Assembly (NCBI RefSeq): GCF_043641665.1
Contig: NC_092192.1
Location: 17,758,658 to 17,822,657 of the forward strand
Reading direction: 5' to 3'
Source: Enoplosus armatus
Lineage: Eukaryota > Chordata > Actinopteri > Centrarchiformes > Enoplosidae
Length of the DNA stretch: 64,000 nt
Made by a program: the position numbers and the translations under genes
Shown: piece after piece, positions 59,404 to 64,000 of the stretch
Layout of the letters: every line of letters starts with the position of its first letter
Numbering within the stretch: position 1 is the stretch's first letter
Notes under the pieces: generated by a model
What the model was told of the DNA's origin: nothing
What the model saw: only the letters and a program-made list of their open reading frames with translations
Databases searched by the model: none

Positions 59404-61944
59404 ATGGCTGTGGCGGGGATATGCAACTGGATAGGGAATAATGTGCCTTTTTATTTTGTGATATTTTCCTTATTTTGTGGCCTTTCCTTTGGACAGTTGC
59501 GATATTCTATTACGGAAGAACTAGAAAATGGAGCACTGGTCGGTGATCTGGCGCATGACTTGGGGCTGGATATTCGAAAGCTCGCCACTCGCAAAATTAA
59601 GGTAACGTCCAACAGCGGTAAACGCTATGTGATTGTCAACCCCAAAAATGGGAAATTACTTGTCAATGAGAGGATCGACAGGGAGGCGCTGTGCGATTTA
59701 TCCAGCACCTGCCTGATTAATCTGGAGGTGATGGTCGAAAATCCCACTGAGGTGCACCATGTCGAGGTGGAGATTGTGGATGCCAATGACAATGCGCCGC
59801 AGTTCCCCAGAGACGAGTATCAACTGGAAATCATAGAATCTGCTTTGCCAGGGTCTCGTTACCCAATTGAAAACGCTCAAGATCCAGACATCGGGTCCAA
59901 TTCAGTCCGCATGTATCAACTTAGCACAAACGACCATTTCGCGCTGGTATCCAACAAACCCTCCCTAAATACAAAGCACATCGAGCTTGTGCTCAAAAAG
60001 CCCCTTGATCGAGAGCAGACGCCTTACCACCAATTAATTCTAAGTGCTGTTGATGGTGGGACGCCAGAGAAAACAGGCACGGCCAAAATCAATGTCCGGG
60101 TCCTGGACTCAAATGACAATGTCCCCATGTTCGACAGCTCAGTGTACAAGGTGAAACTGTTGGAAAATTCGCCCAAAGACACCCTGGTAATTAAACTGAA
60201 TGCAACTGATCTGGATGAGGGCACAAATGGAGAGGTTTATTACTCGTTCAGCAGCTACACTCCTGAGAGAGTGAGGCAGATGTTCAGCATGGACACTAAT
60301 TCAGGGGAAATAAGAGTGAGGAGCAATGTTGACTACGAAGAGACCAACTCCTATGAGATGTACATCCAGGCGATGGACAAGGGCCCTGGGGCCGTGGCAG
60401 CACACTGTAAGGTGGTGGTGGAGGTGGTGGATGTGAACGACAATGTCCCCCAGATAGTGCTGTCATCTCTGTCGAGCCCCGTGAGGGAGGATGCCCGTGC
60501 AGACACAGTCGTGGCCCTCATTAGCGTTACTGATCGAGACTCCGGCGCGAACAAGCAGGTGAGCCTGGAGATCCCAGCAGGCCTTCCTTTCAAGATCAAG
60601 TCATTCAGAAATTACTACACTCTGGTTACCTCAGCCTTCCTGGACCGCGAGACCACCGATGCCTACAATGTCACTCTGAGTGCCACAGATGGAGGAAACC
60701 CTCCCCTTTCCTCCCAGAAGACCATACAGGTGGATGTTGCCGATGTTAATGACAACCCACCACGTTTTGAACAGACTTCATATACCGTCTATGTGGCTGA
60801 GAACAATGCCCCCGGGGCCTCTTTGTGTACTGTGAAGGCTCAAGATGCAGACATCAAAGAGAACGCACGCATCACCTACACAGTGCTCAATGACAACAAC
60901 CATGGCATCCCTGTTACCTCGTATGTGTCTGTGAAGGCCGATACAGGGGAGGCTTTTGCCCTGCGAGCGTTTGACTATGAGTCACTGAGAGAGTTTCACT
61001 TCCAGGTCAAAGCCCAAGATGGGGGCATTCCTCCGCTGAGCCGCGTTGCCACTGTCTACATCTACGTAATGGATCAGAATGACCATGCTCCGCTGATAGT
61101 CAACCCTCCCGGCAACGGCACACGCTCCTTGGAAACGGTACAAAAGAATGCAGAGCCTGGTGCCTTGGTGACCAAAGTGGTGGCATACGATGCAGACGCT
61201 GGTCCAAATGCCTGGATGGTGTACGTGCTGGAGACGGCCACTGACCTGGACTTGTTCAAGGTGCACGAACACACTGGCGAGATCAGGACCACTCGCAGGA
61301 TCCTGGAGGACAACTCCACCTCCTTCGCTCTAACCGTTGTAGTGAAGGACCATGGGCAGCCTACTCTCTCCTCCACCGCCACCATCAACGTGGCTGTCAT
61401 GGAGGTGCCGCCCAAAGTGGCTCCGGACCCCAAGAGGATCATCCGACCCCACAGCACACTGCTTTTCTCCAACGTGACCCTCTACTTGATCGTGGCTTTG
61501 AGTGCCACCACCTTTGTTTTCCTGGTCACTGTGGTGGTGCTGGCCATTGTCCGCTGTCACGCCTACTGCACCCAGCCTGGCTCCTGCTCCCCTTGCTGTG
61601 TGTCACAGAAGCCCCCTCCAGATGGTGGGAGCAGCAGCGTAAGTGCTGGAGGGGGAGGCAGTGGCGGAGCCGGGGCACAACCCAATAACAATGTGGTTCT
61701 TCGGAGAGACCTTAAAGTGGAGCCTCACTACATTGAAGTGCGTGGGAACGGCTCCCTAACAAAGACTTACTGCTACAAGACCTGCCTGACAGCCACCTCT
61801 GGCAGTGACACTTTCATGTTCTACAACACAGGACGTCCCATCAGTGGCACCTGGGGCAGCGGTGCCGACCGCTTCTTCACCAGCGGAAGTGGATTTGTAC
61901 GCAGACTGAGTATGCCTGATGCCTCGCTGCAGCTCTGCCCAGAG
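59404..61944 (+). CDS. pcdhac2: Protocadherin alpha-C2-like, large ectodomain exon (gene 3, exon 1)
   Basis: Encodes residues 1-847: signal peptide (about 1-30), six cadherin repeats, membrane helix (about 690-717). EC linkers are near residues 126 (DANDN), 235 (DSNDN), 343 (DVNDN), 447 (DVNDN) and 557 (DQNDH). The His in the last linker is shared with human PCDHAC2 (DMNDH). The tail has LKVEPHYIEVRGNGSLTKTY (770-789) and SGSDTFMFYNTG, almost identical to the human PCDHAC2 tail, plus a Gly/Ser-rich linker (740-758). The ATG has G at -3 and G at +4. The exon ends GAG then gtttgc, phase 0, so about three alpha-type constant exons are expected beyond 64 kb. Human PCDHAC2 is the last, broadly expressed alpha isoform and acts in serotonergic axon tiling; the same role here is inference. 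Reading through would stop at 61998. Confidence 0.93.
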
Positions 61945-62440
61945 GTTTGCCATTCATTTTTTATGTTTACCTTTGTCTGCATAACTGGAAAGTCATGAAT
62001 CATTGTCTTGACATATTAGTGGCTTTTAATTACATTTGATTCAGTTCCAAACCATAGAAGACCCTTTTAAGTACATACTCTACATGACTTTTCGTTAAGG
62101 TTACAGCTACAGTATGCATTGTTGTCATAAGTTTTGTCAGTGCTATTTTGTTGCCGCAGGGTGATGATATTCCTGTGTGTCAAGTTTGATTCCTGTGGTG
62201 AATTGAATCTTTTGCAGGCCTCATTCTCTTTGTTCAGTTCCCACTCGTACTGTGCAGTCAGCTCAGCCCAGCTCAGCACTCACACTGCATTAGTGTCAGG
62301 CCTGATGCTTTTCAGGGTCCCGTGCTATTTCTGATGATTCAGAGATTTGTGTTTCCGTTTGAGGTTGTCATCGCGTCTACACTAAGAACAGGTCATGAAG
62401 TCTTCGCTACTTGCTCATTCTCTGGGCAAGTGGGCTTGTC

Positions 62441-62481
<41 letters not shown>

Positions 62482-64000
62482 TAAGACTGTTACACTGGAG
62501 GTTAATTGACTTGATCAAAGGTCCTATGAGACTAGTTGCCACTGCCTCAGACTATGGGAGAGATATGCATTTACCTAGTAATGATACTGTGATGAGACTA
62601 GGTATTGTTTCTTGGTCTTAAAGGCTACATTACACTGCAATGATACATGTTTCTGAATTTGTTTAGATTGCCTTTACCCGCAAGGCCATATCTATATTAC
62701 TGATCTTTTTGTTTTGTCACACACCATGTCAACAATCACAATCATATTACAAAAAACCCACCAACAGTTACACCTGACATACTATTAATATAAAGGTATT
62801 GCTGTGTGCTGTTTAAGTGACATGATCCCAATCAAGAAGTCTTTCCTAGCCGTACATGCACCATTTGTGTAGCACTTAAATGTTCATGACTGTGGGTAAT
62901 TATATTCTGCTTTTATGCCAGATAGGTTAGGGAGATTGGTGGTTCAAATAATGGAATAATATCATTTTTAATGTCATATTGTTGAGGCAAAGGTTAAGAG
63001 GTTATCTCTGGATGCATCATAATTATCAGGTGCCAGCCACTGGTACATTAGTTATAAGAAAATCTCTTACCAAGACAAGTGTAGCAGTGTAAATTAAATT
63101 AACCTCGAGCGTCTGTTCCTCAGCCCTGCAAATTAGATTTACTCAAAGAGGCTGCGTCTACCAGCACAAAATACTCCCCTCTGAATTGAACTGAGGAACA
63201 TAATGTGCCATCTTTATCTGGGACACTTGCTACTGCCTGAGCGGGTTTGTGTCTTAAACACAGCTTTTCTTATTCAGTGCTCTTGAGGTCCAAGGCTACA
63301 ACCCACATGATGTAGACAGATTTGAGCATTAGCTGTAATACAGATGTTGACAATCATTTCATACGGGACATGTGCACAGTACCTACTCATGAGGAAGAGT
63401 CAGGCATAATTAACGGCCATGACAGATTGACTTTTTCACCCAATGAGATTCATATGGTTCTTTGAACTTAAAGGCATAATCATCAGCAACATTTGGCTGT
63501 CATCACAGGCAAGTTAATGGGAGTCCTTGCAGCCTTAACATGGTGAATGTCTCCAATAGTCCAAAAACAAACACCGTCAGAATGAATGTAGGGTCATTTG
63601 AAATACATTTAAATATTTGGACAAAAAAAGCCATTGTTCAGGCTGTGCATTTTAATTTCACCAATATTCTTTTCATTTTCTGTGTTCTTAGAAACATCTA
63701 TATATCATATTGTTTATTGGGTTTTTAGTGCAAACATGTCCTACCAAAAATGATGTCTATACATTGTCTTACACTAATTTGTACACATTTGCGGTGCCAT
63801 ATGTGTATATGATTGCCCCTCACACCGGGCTAATACAGACCAGAGGTACAGTATAGGATGTGGTTGCCCTGGTGATGATGGATCTTGGTTGGATCTTGGT
63901 TTTTAAAGGCAATAAAAAGAAGACTGCTGGGAGTTTCAAGCACTCAGCCCAGGTTCATCAGGAGCAGACAGATTTACTCCGGTTACACACAAACACATAC
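61945..64000 (+). other. Gene 3 intron 1, running off the window
   Basis: No constant exon (an acceptor followed by a PDWR/TDWR-like frame) was found up to the right edge. It contains a TG microsatellite and nothing else that I can name. Gene 3 is therefore incomplete in this window. Confidence 0.55.
62442..62479. repeat. (TG)n microsatellite
   Basis: About eighteen TG units, seen directly. Confidence 0.97.

Noticed and set aside
34217..61998. Assignment of the three genes to non-clustered delta-2 protocadherins (PCDH8/10/17/18/19)
   Set aside because: Gene 1 shares some PCDH10 motifs, but its 148-residue tail in three small exons and the tandem arrangement with an alpha-C2-like gene fit clustered protocadherins better. 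Gene 3 matches PCDHAC2 specifically.
1..64000. CRISPR arrays, bacterial operons, prophage or attachment sites
   Set aside because: The sequence is vertebrate-like with spliced genes. No regularly spaced direct repeats other than microsatellites were seen.

Overview
The window looks like teleost fish genomic DNA, probably percomorph. This rests on AT-rich noncoding sequence, intron-containing vertebrate genes, abundant CA/TG microsatellites, and dispersed repeats I recognise from ray-finned fish: an L2-type LINE 3' end, hAT-like MITEs of the 'ctagggctgcaacta' and 'acatttactcaagtactgta' types, and an 'atccatccatccattttct' repeat. The species cannot be named from this. All coordinates were read by eye.

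Positions 1-34 kb are a gene-poor flank with no convincing coding gene. They hold repeats: a 703-bp foldback element at 7755-8457, a LINE remnant at about 5.6-6.5 kb with a second 3' fragment at 17.2 kb, hAT-like MITEs at 20.9 and 28.1-29.9 kb, and an unnamed dispersed pair at 20.0 and 24.5 kb. A CpG-richer block at 27.3-28.1 kb carries a TATA-like palindrome and a minus-strand splice donor, and may be a promoter with a first exon.

Positions 34-62 kb hold three large plus-strand exons (34217-36745, 43728-46160, 59404-61944). Each encodes a signal peptide, six cadherin repeats, one membrane helix and the start of a cytoplasmic tail. Each ends with a GAG codon followed by a phase-0 GT donor. 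This is the layout of clustered-protocadherin variable exons, in which one exon encodes the ectodomain and small downstream constant exons supply the shared cytoplasmic tail.

Gene 1 has its own complete set of three small 3' exons (37705-37766, 37884-37996, 38333-38604) and gives a 991-residue protein. Its tail has a gamma-like YxxNVYIPG motif and an alpha-like TFGKK motif, so it looks like a distinct constant region. It may belong to the Pcdh-delta subcluster reported in sharks and teleosts. Gene 2 splices in frame to an exon that encodes only Tyr-Ser-Lys and then stops, so it appears to lack a constant domain; that exon begins with the same bases as the first constant exon of gene 1. Gene 3 is clearly like mammalian PCDHAC2 in its juxtamembrane and tail motifs, and its constant exons should lie beyond the right edge.

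The proteins are expected to be neuronal cell-surface homophilic adhesion and recognition molecules. Two CTCF-like motifs (36937 and 41087) lie between the first two genes, which matters because CTCF governs promoter choice in mammalian protocadherin clusters. The rest of 46-59 kb is noncoding and contains a probable gene 2 3' UTR, repeat fragments and a GC-richer region with upstream ORFs before gene 3.
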